A stretch of 62,986 bases of DNA from Alphaproteobacteria bacterium (GTDB lineage: Bacteria > Bacteroidota > Bacteroidia > Chitinophagales > Chitinophagaceae), in the NCBI GenBank assembly GCA_030053915.1, contig JASGCT010000008.1, positions 1 through 62,986 of the forward strand, read 5' to 3'. Positions 24,250-33,098 of this stretch are shown in pieces. The position numbers and the translations under genes are program-made. The first letter of the stretch is position 1. Each line of letters starts with the position of its first letter. The notes beneath the pieces are model-generated. The model was not told where the DNA came from. It did not search any database and saw nothing but the letters and a program-made list of their open reading frames with translations.

Positions 24250-27156
24250 ATGCTTCAATCTATTATTGCATTTCATAAAAATCAATGGCTTCAATCTCAG
24301 GAATGCACCGTTAAACCGATTATTGATTATATTAAGAAAAATGGGAAATTAAGAGCCGCTCAATATGAAGCCCTTGAAACCTATTTGTATCTAAAAATTA
24401 AAGGACAAAATAAACCCTTATGGGAACTCGTATCCGAAGGTTTTTTTTCTCAAGATGTGGATTTAACCAAATTAAACATTAATCAAACAGCAAGAGACCT
24501 ATTTGAAAATAATAAAGCCGCAAAATCATTATTTGAATTGAGTAGATTGAAAACAAAACATAATAATAACTCAGAAAAGTTACTGCCCGATTTAGAAGAA
24601 TACATCATCAATAACCCGACTAATATTGAGTATGAAAAAATAATCAAACAAATATTTTATGGCATTCATTATACAGATTATCTTTTCAGTTTGCCAATGG
24701 GGGCAGGGAAAACCTTTTTAATGGCTTCCATTATTTATTTAGATTTATATTTTGCCTTAAACGAACCCGATAATAAAACTTTTGCCCATAACTTTATAAT
24801 TCTTGTTCCATCTGGACTAAAATCTTCTATTATCCCAAGCCTTAAAACCATCGAAACATTCGACCCGTCTTGGATATTGCCAGAACCCGCCGCTAGCACC
24901 ATTAAAAATCTTATAAAATTTGAAATATTAGACCAACCCAAAACAGCTCAAAAAAGCAATAAAGCCCGTAACCCCAATGCTCAAAAAATCAATAACTATC
25001 AGCCCTTTGAAGCATTCATGGGCTTAGTAATGATTGTGAATGCTGAAAAAGTAATACTAGACCGCTTAGAATTAAATGACTACGGAGAATTATTTGAAAA
25101 AACAGAAGACGAACAAGATAAACTTGCTAATGAATTAAGAAATATTATTAGCAAAATTCCTCATCTTCAAATACATATAGACGAAGTACACCACGCCGCC
25201 ACCGATGATATTAAATTGAGGCAAGTTGTTTCTAAATGGCATCTCAACGGTAATATCAATAGCGTTTTGGGATACTCTGGAACCCCTTTTTTAAGTAAAA
25301 ATGATACGGTTAATATTACAGATAATCTTAAAATAAAATTTTCTGAAATTACCAATACCGTATTTTATTATCCGCTAACTACCGCAATCCAGAAGTTCTT
25401 AAAAAAACCACAAGTCAAGTATGCAATTGGCTTAAGCTCACTTGAAATTATCAAGAATGGTATTCATGATTTTTTTCAAAAATACGCATCTACAACTTAC
25501 AATAATGGCACTATTGCCAAAATAGCAATCTATTGCGGTAGTATCGAAAATCTTGAAGAAATAATTTTTCCATTTCTTACCAACGCATTAAATATTCAGC
25601 CCGAATTGATTTTAAAGTATCATAAAGGCAATAAAAAATATAAACTTAGTAAAGACAATGACACGGAATTTGCCTCTTTAGACACAGCGCTATCCAAGAA
25701 AAAAATTATTCTACTGGTTCAAGTGGGTAAAGAAGGTTGGGATTGCAAAAGTTTAACAGGTGTTATCCTTTCTCAAAAAGGTGATTGTCCTACAAATATG
25801 GTTTTACAAACCAGTTGCCGTTGCTTACGCCAGGTAGATGCCCATAAAAAAGAAACCGCTCTGATTTGGTTGAATGAAGACAATGCTAAATTTTTAGATA
25901 AACAGCTTAAAGACGAACAACAAACCAATATTAAAGAATTAAATAATCTTGAAGAGTCGAAATCAACCGAACAGATTGAAAGATTTTCAAGACTTGAGTT
26001 TCTGAAACTTCCTAAGATAGATTTTTATCAATTAAATATTGAATATCAAACAATAACGATAGAAGATAATCTTAATACCGAACAAAAAATTAACAATATT
26101 CAAATTCATAAAAATTTTAATGACGCAACAATTATTAACAGAGGTTTAAATTTGAATGAGGTTAAAACTACTGATTTTATTACGGCTGTTAAAGGCGAAC
26201 CAGCACAGTTTAATCAGTGGATTTTTAATATTGCCAAAGGCAGTTTTAACAAAATTTCTGTAAAAGATTTAATGAAATTTAAAACTGAACTTGAAAAACT
26301 ATTTGATGACATTACAATTTATGAAAAGAATCTTTTGTATTATAATGAATTGTATAACCAGACAAATATTCAATCCGATATTCGTTTGGCTTTTCATCGC
26401 CAACGAAAATATGAAACAAAATATGATATTGTGCCGCAATCCGCTCAAATGTTGCTTATTGAACATTTATCTAAAATTCCTAATAGTAATTTACTGTATC
26501 CTAATCAGGAAGAAACCACACGGATAATCAATATGGATAAAAAAAACATAGCCCCCACAGAGCAATCTGAAGAAGCCTTTAAAGCATCGTATCAGGTGAT
26601 GGTTGATACAATGAAATCCAATGGTTTTGAATCGTTTATTGAAAACTATACCTATGATTTTCACGTTAAAAAAAATGAACTAACGCCTGCAATCCGTTCT
26701 AAAAATCAAAGCTTTCATTATCTCCCCTACAATTTTTGGCAAAGTAAATTTGAACTTGAATTTTTAAAAGAATCCTTGAATTTAAAAGAGATTCAAGAAA
26801 AAAATCTTGAGGTTTATTATAATGGTGAAAAACATTTAACCGATTTTAGAATTATTTGCTACGCTAAAAAAAATAACCATTATCAAAAAATTGGATTTTA
26901 TACACCAGATTTTTTAATCATCAAACGACAACAGGAAGCCATCAACAAAGTGCTCATTATTGAAACTAAGGGCAGCGGTTTTGCCGAACAATCGCAATTT
27001 GAAGATCGCCAAAAATTTATGAAAACAGAATTTTTGCAAATAAATAACAAAGAATTTGGATACCAAAAATTTGAATACCTTTGTTTGCAAGATAATCTTA
27101 CCATACATGAAAACTTAGCTAAACTAAATAACATTATTGTTGAATTTTTTAAATAA
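24250..27156 (+). CDS. Type III-like restriction subunit (Res): SF2 helicase with C-terminal PD-(D/E)xK nuclease
   Basis: 968 aa. SF2 helicase motifs: Walker A LPMGAGKTFLMA (148-159), motif II IDEVHH (about 310), motif III GYSGTPF (about 340), motif V VQVGKEGWDCKSL (about 495) and motif VI LQTSCRCLRQ (about 520). The C-terminus has the nuclease signature of type III Res proteins: PD887 in GFYTPDFLII, then Glu905-x-Lys907 in IIETKG. It should translocate or signal along DNA and cut after recognition by Mod. It is the first gene of the operon, with the toxin-antitoxin pair inserted before mod. An extended N-terminal region (1-130) has no clear domain. The type III label is by architecture; the closest named subfamily was not determined. 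Confidence 0.87.
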   Translation: MLQSIIAFHKNQWLQSQECTVKPIIDYIKKNGKLRAAQYEALETYLYLKIKGQNKPLWELVSEGFFSQDVDLTKLNINQTARDLFENNKAAKSLFELSRLKTKHNNNSEKLLPDLEEYIINNPTNIEYEKIIKQIFYGIHYTDYLFSLPMGAGKTFLMASIIYLDLYFALNEPDNKTFAHNFIILVPSGLKSSIIPSLKTIETFDPSWILPEPAASTIKNLIKFEILDQPKTAQKSNKARNPNAQKINNYQPFEAFMGLVMIVNAEKVILDRLELNDYGELFEKTEDEQDKLANELRNIISKIPHLQIHIDEVHHAATDDIKLRQVVSKWHLNGNINSVLGYSGTPFLSKNDTVNITDNLKIKFSEITNTVFYYPLTTAIQKFLKKPQVKYAIGLSSLEIIKNGIHDFFQKYASTTYNNGTIAKIAIYCGSIENLEEIIFPFLTNALNIQPELILKYHKGNKKYKLSKDNDTEFASLDTALSKKKIILLVQVGKEGWDCKSLTGVILSQKGDCPTNMVLQTSCRCLRQVDAHKKETALIWLNEDNAKFLDKQLKDEQQTNIKELNNLEESKSTEQIERFSRLEFLKLPKIDFYQLNIEYQTITIEDNLNTEQKINNIQIHKNFNDATIINRGLNLNEVKTTDFITAVKGEPAQFNQWIFNIAKGSFNKISVKDLMKFKTELEKLFDDITIYEKNLLYYNELYNQTNIQSDIRLAFHRQRKYETKYDIVPQSAQMLLIEHLSKIPNSNLLYPNQEETTRIINMDKKNIAPTEQSEEAFKASYQVMVDTMKSNGFESFIENYTYDFHVKKNELTPAIRSKNQSFHYLPYNFWQSKFELEFLKESLNLKEIQEKNLEVYYNGEKHLTDFRIICYAKKNNHYQKIGFYTPDFLIIKRQQEAINKVLIIETKGSGFAEQSQFEDRQKFMKTEFLQINNKEFGYQKFEYLCLQDNLTIHENLAKLNNIIVEFFK

Positions 27157-27161
27157 TATAT

Positions 27162-27473
27162 ATGCTACACCAACACTTAAAAGAAAAATTACCTCAAATA
27201 AAAAAAATCTTAAAAAAATATAATATTAGCAGGGCGTATGCTTTTGGCTCTGTTTGTACCAATAGGTTTAATGAAAAAAGCGATATTGATTTATTGATTC
27301 ATTTTCAAGATAACTTAAACCCATTGTTTAAAGGACAAGCTATATGGGATTTAGAAGACGAATTAGCGTTCATTTTAAATTGTAACATCGACTTAATTAC
27401 TGAAAATCAATTAAAAAATCCTTTTTTTATCAAAGAATTAAACCAAACCAAAAAATTAATTTATGGAGAATAA
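27162..27473 (+). CDS. mntA: MntA-type nucleotidyltransferase antitoxin (MNT)
   Basis: 103 aa. A minimal nucleotidyltransferase fold with Gly29-Ser30 and the paired acidic residues Asp41 and Asp43 (SDIDLL), plus a third Asp77 in NCNIDLIT. This is the GSx10DxD pattern of MNT proteins. Members of this family inactivate their HepT toxin by adding AMP to a tyrosine next to the HEPN active site. The gene is 5 bases after res and overlaps hepT by 11 bases, as expected for a HEPN/MNT pair. All catalytic residues are present, so the antitoxin is probably active. Confidence 0.9.
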   Translation: MLHQHLKEKLPQIKKILKKYNISRAYAFGSVCTNRFNEKSDIDLLIHFQDNLNPLFKGQAIWDLEDELAFILNCNIDLITENQLKNPFFIKELNQTKKLIYGE

Positions 27474-27798
27474 AATAAATAAATTTTTATTTGATATATT
27501 AGAAAGTATTCGTAAAATTTATGAATTTTTAGGCGAACCGCTTGTATTTGAGAATTATATTAAAAACTCTATGTTGCAAAATGCTGTTGAAAGAAACATT
27601 GAAATTATTGGAGAAGCTGTAAAAAAGTTACTGGAATTAAATCCAGAATTTAAAATTACCAATGCCCGAAAAATTGTTAATACAAGAAATAAAATTTCGC
27701 ATGGCTACGATGAAATTGATAGTTCTGAAATTTGGAATATTATTATTAATCATTTACCTTTATTAAAAAAGGAAGTAGAATCATTCATTAAATCATAA
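27463..27798 (+). CDS. hepT: HepT-like HEPN RNase toxin (DUF86)
   Basis: 111 aa, all-helical. The HEPN active-site motif Rx4HxY is intact: Arg75, His80 and Tyr82 (RNKISHGY). The core helix QNAVERNIEIIGEAVKKL is typical of DUF86 proteins. As a dimer, HepT is expected to be an RNase toxin silenced by AMPylation of the tyrosine by the overlapping mntA product. It lies 3 bases before mod. Placement inside a restriction-modification operon couples its expression to both restriction subunits. A reading as a freestanding plasmid-type toxin-antitoxin pair is less likely given the tight spacing. Confidence 0.9.
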   Translation: MENKINKFLFDILESIRKIYEFLGEPLVFENYIKNSMLQNAVERNIEIIGEAVKKLLELNPEFKITNARKIVNTRNKISHGYDEIDSSEIWNIIINHLPLLKKEVESFIKS

Positions 27799-27801
27799 AT
27801 T

Positions 27802-29751
27802 ATGCCCATAAAATATATATCACATGTACCTAATACCGTGCAAGGTCAAGCCGTTTTAGATAACGTTGTTCGTACCCGTAGAATTTTAAAATATAGAGAT
27901 AATGAACGTGTTTTTGACCGAATTAAAAGAGGGCTTCCTCTTTACGAAGTTGACAAAATTGAAAGCGTCGGCAATAATCCTAAAAACCTTGTTATTCGTG
28001 GCGAATGCCTATCGGCTTGTGCCTATCTTAAAGATAAGGGTATCAAAGTGGATTTGGTTTATATCGACCCGCCTTTTGCCAGCGGTGCCGATTATGCTAA
28101 GAAAGTTTATATCAGACGCAACCCAAAACTGGCTGAAAAAATTGCCAAAGCCGAAGAACAACTTGATCTGGCTGAATTACGGGCTTTTGAAGAGAAAATG
28201 TACGGCGATATTTGGAACAAAGAAGATTATTTAAATTGGATGTACGAAAATCTTGTAGCTATTAAAAGTATCATGAACGACACCGCCAGCATCTATGTGC
28301 ACCTTGATTGGCATATCGGACATTATGTAAAAATATTAATGGACGAAGTGTTTGGAGAAGATAATTTTTTAAATGAAATTGTGTGGTTTTACAGAAGTGG
28401 TGGTGCTTCTAAAGAAGGTTCCATTGCAAGAAAACATGACGCTATTTATTTTTTTAAAAAAAATGAAAATTTCAAAATAAATACTATTTATGAACGGCAA
28501 TACTTAGAAAATCCATTTATGGGCTCAAAACAAGATGAAAATGGCAAATTTTATGTTGACACAATTTTAACAGATACAATCAATGGAATAGTTAACAGAG
28601 TATTACCCGACGGCAAAATTATAGAATATAATACCAGACCCGTTTTAAATTTGTCAACCGAAAGACTAGACTATAATACTCAGAAACCAGAAGGACTATT
28701 AAATATATTAATTGAAATTGCTTCAAAAAAAGGCATGATTGTAGCAGATTTTTTTGGTGGAAGCGGCGTAACTGCCAAAGTTGCCCACGACCTAAAACGT
28801 AATTTTATTCATGTGGATGTAGGACTAAATAGCATTCAAACCGTGAGAGATCGATTGAAATTGGCACAAGCCGAGTTTGATATTTTTGACGTTAAAGATG
28901 GCGTTGCATTATTCCGTAACCCAATTCAAACCATGGACAAACTAAAAACTTTGATTCCTGGCTTACACAACCAAGAAGACTTAAATAGTTTTTGGATTGG
29001 TGCTTTAAACAACAGTAAGCTTGGCTTAGTACCGGTATATATTCCTAATTTATTAGACCATAGCACTAAAGTTTTAGATATGCCTTTCATGAATCGCATT
29101 TTAAATGAAGCCATGCCCGATTTGCCCGAAAATATTAAACAAGTTATTATATATTACATTGATATTGACGATGAAAATCAATTAAAAAACTTTATAAAAG
29201 AATACAATAATACCAACATCAACATTGAGCTGCGCGATTTAAAAATTGTTTTAGACGAGGTTGTTTTGAACGATTATCTTGAATACGAACTGAATCATAC
29301 AGAAATAATATGTACTAAATTTATTAGTGACCGTCTCATGCAAAAAATAGATGAGTACAACCAAAAAAAAGTATTAAGTTTTAATAAAAAACTGCTTTTT
29401 GAAAATAATTCAGACCGCAAACACGAAAATAGTATAGACGCTCAAAATTTGGAATCTGAATTGAACGATGACGCTGTATCTGAAAAAAAATTAAATAAGA
29501 AAAACTACACGCCGATAGAAATAAGTGAACATGGGCTCGAACTCATTGAAATGATTTCTTTAGATTGTACCAATACTGACGGCATTTGGCAAAGTGATTT
29601 TGAAATTAAAATTGACAAGAATAGCTTTGTATGTGTGAACGGAAAAAAAACAAAAGAATTTTGGAATGGCAAAATATCTTATAAAAAAAAACCCTTTCGT
29701 TTAAAAGTTAGAAATATCGCAGGCGATGAAACGATAATAAATATTATCTAA
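27802..29751 (+). CDS. Type III-like modification methyltransferase (Mod), N6-adenine beta class
   Basis: 649 aa. Motif IV is DPPF (Asp89-Phe92, VYIDPPFASG). It precedes motif X (YNTQKPEGLL, about 295) and motif I (ADFFGGSGVTA, about 313-323), which is the beta-class order used by type III Mod enzymes. The region between the catalytic motifs is short for a target-recognition domain. Residues about 375-649 form a long C-terminal part without recognised motifs and may carry specificity or Res contacts. The enzyme should methylate adenine at the operon's recognition site. It follows hepT by 3 bases and is the last gene of the operon. The recognition sequence cannot be inferred. Confidence 0.87.
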   Translation: MPIKYISHVPNTVQGQAVLDNVVRTRRILKYRDNERVFDRIKRGLPLYEVDKIESVGNNPKNLVIRGECLSACAYLKDKGIKVDLVYIDPPFASGADYAKKVYIRRNPKLAEKIAKAEEQLDLAELRAFEEKMYGDIWNKEDYLNWMYENLVAIKSIMNDTASIYVHLDWHIGHYVKILMDEVFGEDNFLNEIVWFYRSGGASKEGSIARKHDAIYFFKKNENFKINTIYERQYLENPFMGSKQDENGKFYVDTILTDTINGIVNRVLPDGKIIEYNTRPVLNLSTERLDYNTQKPEGLLNILIEIASKKGMIVADFFGGSGVTAKVAHDLKRNFIHVDVGLNSIQTVRDRLKLAQAEFDIFDVKDGVALFRNPIQTMDKLKTLIPGLHNQEDLNSFWIGALNNSKLGLVPVYIPNLLDHSTKVLDMPFMNRILNEAMPDLPENIKQVIIYYIDIDDENQLKNFIKEYNNTNINIELRDLKIVLDEVVLNDYLEYELNHTEIICTKFISDRLMQKIDEYNQKKVLSFNKKLLFENNSDRKHENSIDAQNLESELNDDAVSEKKLNKKNYTPIEISEHGLELIEMISLDCTNTDGIWQSDFEIKIDKNSFVCVNGKKTKEFWNGKISYKKKPFRLKVRNIAGDETIINII

Positions 29752-29861
29752 AAAAATAAGATATAAATATTTATACATTAAAATAGTCTATAATGGTTAC
29801 GAAATTATAAATTTTAAGTATTAATTAATTTATAAAAAATAATAGTTTATAAAAAATGTTG

Positions 29862-29869
29862 TACTTTTA
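29862..29869 (+). promoter_or_regulatory. Possible -7 box (TACTTTTA)
   Basis: Seven of eight consensus positions, counting the two unspecified ones (final G replaced by A), 18 bases before the ATG of the HD-GHKL gene, within the 136-base gap after mod. It suggests that this gene can be transcribed apart from the restriction operon. Confidence 0.35.
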
Positions 29870-29887
29870 CAACTATAAAAATTAACC

Positions 29888-32833
29888 ATGATAAAATATC
29901 TTGAAAATCTTCTTTTTGAAAAAACAAACGGAACTCAAAGTGAGATTTTATATGCTAAATGGAAATATGATAAACAAATTATACCACCGGCTCTTAATGC
30001 TGTTTATCGTTTATTTCCACATTATAGTCTTCATGATGAATCACATTCATTATCAATAATAAATAATATTATTAGAATTTTAGGTGAGGATAAAATTCAA
30101 AAACTAAGTGCAATTGATATATGGCTTATTCTTGAAGCAAGTTATTTACACGACATTGGGATGGCAGTTTCTAGCGGTGAACTTGAAATAACAATAAACA
30201 AAAAAGACTTTTTAATTTTTTTTAAAGATATTAAAGAAAATAAGAAACATAGTTTAAACGAATTTGCATCTCAATTTGAAATTGTTGATGAAAAAATTAA
30301 TTATAATACAAAAAATTTAAATTTGGAGTATCATGATGGTATAAAGTATATCTTAGCAGAATATTATAGAAAGCAACATGGACATAGATCTAAAGAAATT
30401 ATTAATGACAATAACCAAGAGTTGTCAATAAATCTGCCAAAAGCTATTATTCCTAAAAGAATTTTAGGTTTATTATCAGAAATTTGTTCTTGCCACACTA
30501 AATCCTTTGACGAAGTCATGCAATTACCTCAAATTGAAAATGGTATAGAAACAGAACATTGCCATCCAAGGTTTATCTCATTTCTTTTAAGAATTGGGGA
30601 TCTATTAGATATTGATAATAATCGTTTTTCTGAAGTTATGCTAAGCACATTATCAAAAATACCCAAAGACACTATTATTCATAAAAACAAACATCTTTCT
30701 ATCAAAGCCTTTAGTATCAATAATGAAATTATAAATATTAAAGCCCAATGTGATGATTATGAAACAGCTCAAATTACTCAACATTGGTTTGACTTTATAA
30801 AATCTGAATTAACTGAACAAATATTAAAATGGAATAAAATTGAACCTTTTAAAAATTTTGGATATTTGCCATCCATTGGTGAATTAAAAGTTGAAATTAA
30901 AGATTACGAGTATTTAGATGAATTTACCAAACCGAAGTTTTCAGTAGATATTGAAAAAGCAATGGACTTATTTAGAGGAACTAATATTTATTCTGATAAA
31001 CTAGAATGTATCAGAGAAGTCTTACAAAATGCTGCGGACGCAACGCTATTAAGACTATGGCTTGAATATAAAGAATATAATTACTTTGATGAGCCAAATA
31101 ATATTAATTTTAATGAAAAAATCAAAAAATATCCAATTAACATTAAAATTCAAGAACAAAAACAAGATGAAAAACAAGGACAAAAAGTATGGTTAATAAG
31201 TATAGAGGATCAAGGAATTGGAATATCAAAAGAAGATTTAAAATTTTTAATTAAAATTGGTAGTTCATCAAAAAATAAAGAAAAAAATAGAGAAGTTGAA
31301 GAAATGCCAAAATGGCTTCGTCCTTCTGGAAATTTTGGTATTGGCTTTCAAAGTATTTTTATGATTACAAATAAAGTGGTTTTAGAAACCAAAAGTTATT
31401 TTACTAAAGAAGCATATCAGATTGAATTATTTTCACCAAATTCTATGAATGATGGCGGCGTTTTAATAAAAAAAATTAAACCAAGTTATCATTTCAAACC
31501 TTTTACAAAGTTTCAATTTGAATATAAAACCGAATTGATACCCAAAAGATGGCAATTAAATGATAGACATAAAAAAGGCCTGGAAATTTTAAGAGATTAT
31601 GATCCTTTTCTTAATCCAACTTTGGATTTAGACATTACTAAAATTATTGATGAAATAATTTATTTTTTTGAAAAAAGTAATATTCCGCTTACTTTATCAA
31701 TTAACGGTATTAATAAAAACGAATTAATAGAAACAAATAATACTAGATTTTCTTATTTTTCTAAAAGTAAATCATTAGAATTTGATATTTGGACTCATTT
31801 AAAAGTCAAATCAAATAGATCATTTATCAATATATATTTTAAAAACCAACCAGTTGAAAATAGGTACAGATTAAATTTTTTATATATAAATGTAAATATT
31901 CATAATTATAAAGCTTCGGATATTTTAAGTTTAAATAGAGAGAAAATTAGAGATGAAATGAGTAACCAGTTGTATCAAGATATAATTTATAGTTTATTTG
32001 AAATTATAACGATAAATTTTGATTCACTATTTGAAGATGATCAAAACAAAGCTTATGGAAGTATGTTTTTACAATATTATTATTCTCAATACCATGAATT
32101 ATTAAAAGAATTTGATATAAAAAAATTTAATCAATGGAAAAACTTTAAAGTAATTATTACGGATGTATCTAACTCAGATAAACCTGCGATTCCGAATGAG
32201 GAAACATTTAATGATTTGTTAAATAAAATAGAAACTTTAAAAGTAGATCAAAATGATATGCAAACAAGAAGAGATGATTATTTTGAATTAAATAATAAAG
32301 TTCTTTCAATATATTTAGCTAATAGGGGTTTAAATAACGACCCTTTATTATTTATTGTAAATGAATTTAATAAAACTGAAAATTATATTGAAATTAAAAA
32401 AATAGAATTAAGACAAAAAATTCTAGTATTTTACAAAAATAAACCTCCAGATTTTAATGAAGACTTTGACAAACAACAAACAGAACTAATTTTAAAAGAT
32501 ATATTAAATAGTAGTTTATATAATGAAAGATATATTATAACATGTCATGACAAATATCATAAACTCCGATTAAAAAAAGATGCTAATAAAGCCTATCTAA
32601 AACATTATTGTTATAATTATGATATTTGTTTATATCATCATAAAATGCTTTCTCCTTTTATTGAAAAAGGGAATTCTATAAAAGAAAAACATTATACAGA
32701 GGGCTTAAATGAAGATTTGTTTCAGTGGGTTTACGATAACAGGTTAGATTCTGAGACAACTTTAGATGAAATAAAAAAAGGTTATCATGATTTTATTTCA
32801 GATTTTAAGGAATTACTCAACAACACAAATTAA
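29888..32833 (+). CDS. HD domain plus Hsp90-like (GHKL) ATPase protein, candidate defence factor
   Basis: 981 aa, no signal peptide. Residues about 35-270 look like an HD phosphohydrolase domain: HYSLHDESHS (about 43-52), SYLHDIGM with the His-Asp pair (about 86-93) and later HC/H residues (HCHPRF, LRIGDLLDID near 230-245). Residues about 370-650 are an Hsp90/GHKL-type ATPase: N-box EVLQNAADA (about 377-385), G1 EDQGIGIS (about 439-446) and G2 SGNFGIGFQSIF (about 479-490). The C-terminal third is helical and lysine/asparagine-rich, with no known motif. An HD hydrolase combined with an Hsp90-like switch has been predicted as a conflict (immunity) architecture. Function, nucleotide substrate and link to the upstream restriction operon are unproven. 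Confidence 0.75.
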   Translation: MIKYLENLLFEKTNGTQSEILYAKWKYDKQIIPPALNAVYRLFPHYSLHDESHSLSIINNIIRILGEDKIQKLSAIDIWLILEASYLHDIGMAVSSGELEITINKKDFLIFFKDIKENKKHSLNEFASQFEIVDEKINYNTKNLNLEYHDGIKYILAEYYRKQHGHRSKEIINDNNQELSINLPKAIIPKRILGLLSEICSCHTKSFDEVMQLPQIENGIETEHCHPRFISFLLRIGDLLDIDNNRFSEVMLSTLSKIPKDTIIHKNKHLSIKAFSINNEIINIKAQCDDYETAQITQHWFDFIKSELTEQILKWNKIEPFKNFGYLPSIGELKVEIKDYEYLDEFTKPKFSVDIEKAMDLFRGTNIYSDKLECIREVLQNAADATLLRLWLEYKEYNYFDEPNNINFNEKIKKYPINIKIQEQKQDEKQGQKVWLISIEDQGIGISKEDLKFLIKIGSSSKNKEKNREVEEMPKWLRPSGNFGIGFQSIFMITNKVVLETKSYFTKEAYQIELFSPNSMNDGGVLIKKIKPSYHFKPFTKFQFEYKTELIPKRWQLNDRHKKGLEILRDYDPFLNPTLDLDITKIIDEIIYFFEKSNIPLTLSINGINKNELIETNNTRFSYFSKSKSLEFDIWTHLKVKSNRSFINIYFKNQPVENRYRLNFLYINVNIHNYKASDILSLNREKIRDEMSNQLYQDIIYSLFEIITINFDSLFEDDQNKAYGSMFLQYYYSQYHELLKEFDIKKFNQWKNFKVIITDVSNSDKPAIPNEETFNDLLNKIETLKVDQNDMQTRRDDYFELNNKVLSIYLANRGLNNDPLLFIVNEFNKTENYIEIKKIELRQKILVFYKNKPPDFNEDFDKQQTELILKDILNSSLYNERYIITCHDKYHKLRLKKDANKAYLKHYCYNYDICLYHHKMLSPFIEKGNSIKEKHYTEGLNEDLFQWVYDNRLDSETTLDEIKKGYHDFISDFKELLNNTN

Positions 32834-33077
32834 GTTAGTTTTTGTTTCATTTTCTGCTAAACTTCTTAAAAAATTAGGACAAAAATCAAAGCCATTAGAC
32901 CAAGTTATACCACCCATATCATCAAGTTAAAAAAAATAAAATATTTTTTATCTAACAGAGCTAAGGATTTACCTGTATTGAAATAGAATTTATATTTATT
33001 TTATTTTCATATTTATCTGCAAATTTTATCCATATTTTGTAAATGTCCAATGCTTTAACTGGAATTATCGTTTCCAT
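32813..33077 (-). pseudogene. Frameshifted DUF2442-family remnant
   Basis: Three consecutive pieces of a DUF2442 protein are readable on the minus strand in different frames. From ATG 33077: METIIPVKALDIYKIWIKF and about 10 more residues. Near 32973-32937: GKSLALLDKKYF. From about 32926: LDD, then MGGITWSNGFDFCPNFL, on to a stop at 32813-32815. Joined, they give a full-length protein of about 85 aa, so two small indels (one at a run of eight T) broke the gene. DUF2442 proteins are usually paired with DUF4160 in small toxin-antitoxin-like modules; no partner is left. The remnant's end overlaps the HD-GHKL gene by 21 bases. Sequencing error at the homopolymer is an alternative. Confidence 0.6.
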
Positions 33078-33098
33078 GAAATTTTCTTCAACTCAGTA

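Noticed and set aside
24250..33098. Prophage or integrative element carrying the defence genes
   Set aside because: No integrase, transposase, structural phage gene, tRNA or clear terminal repeats were found around the island.
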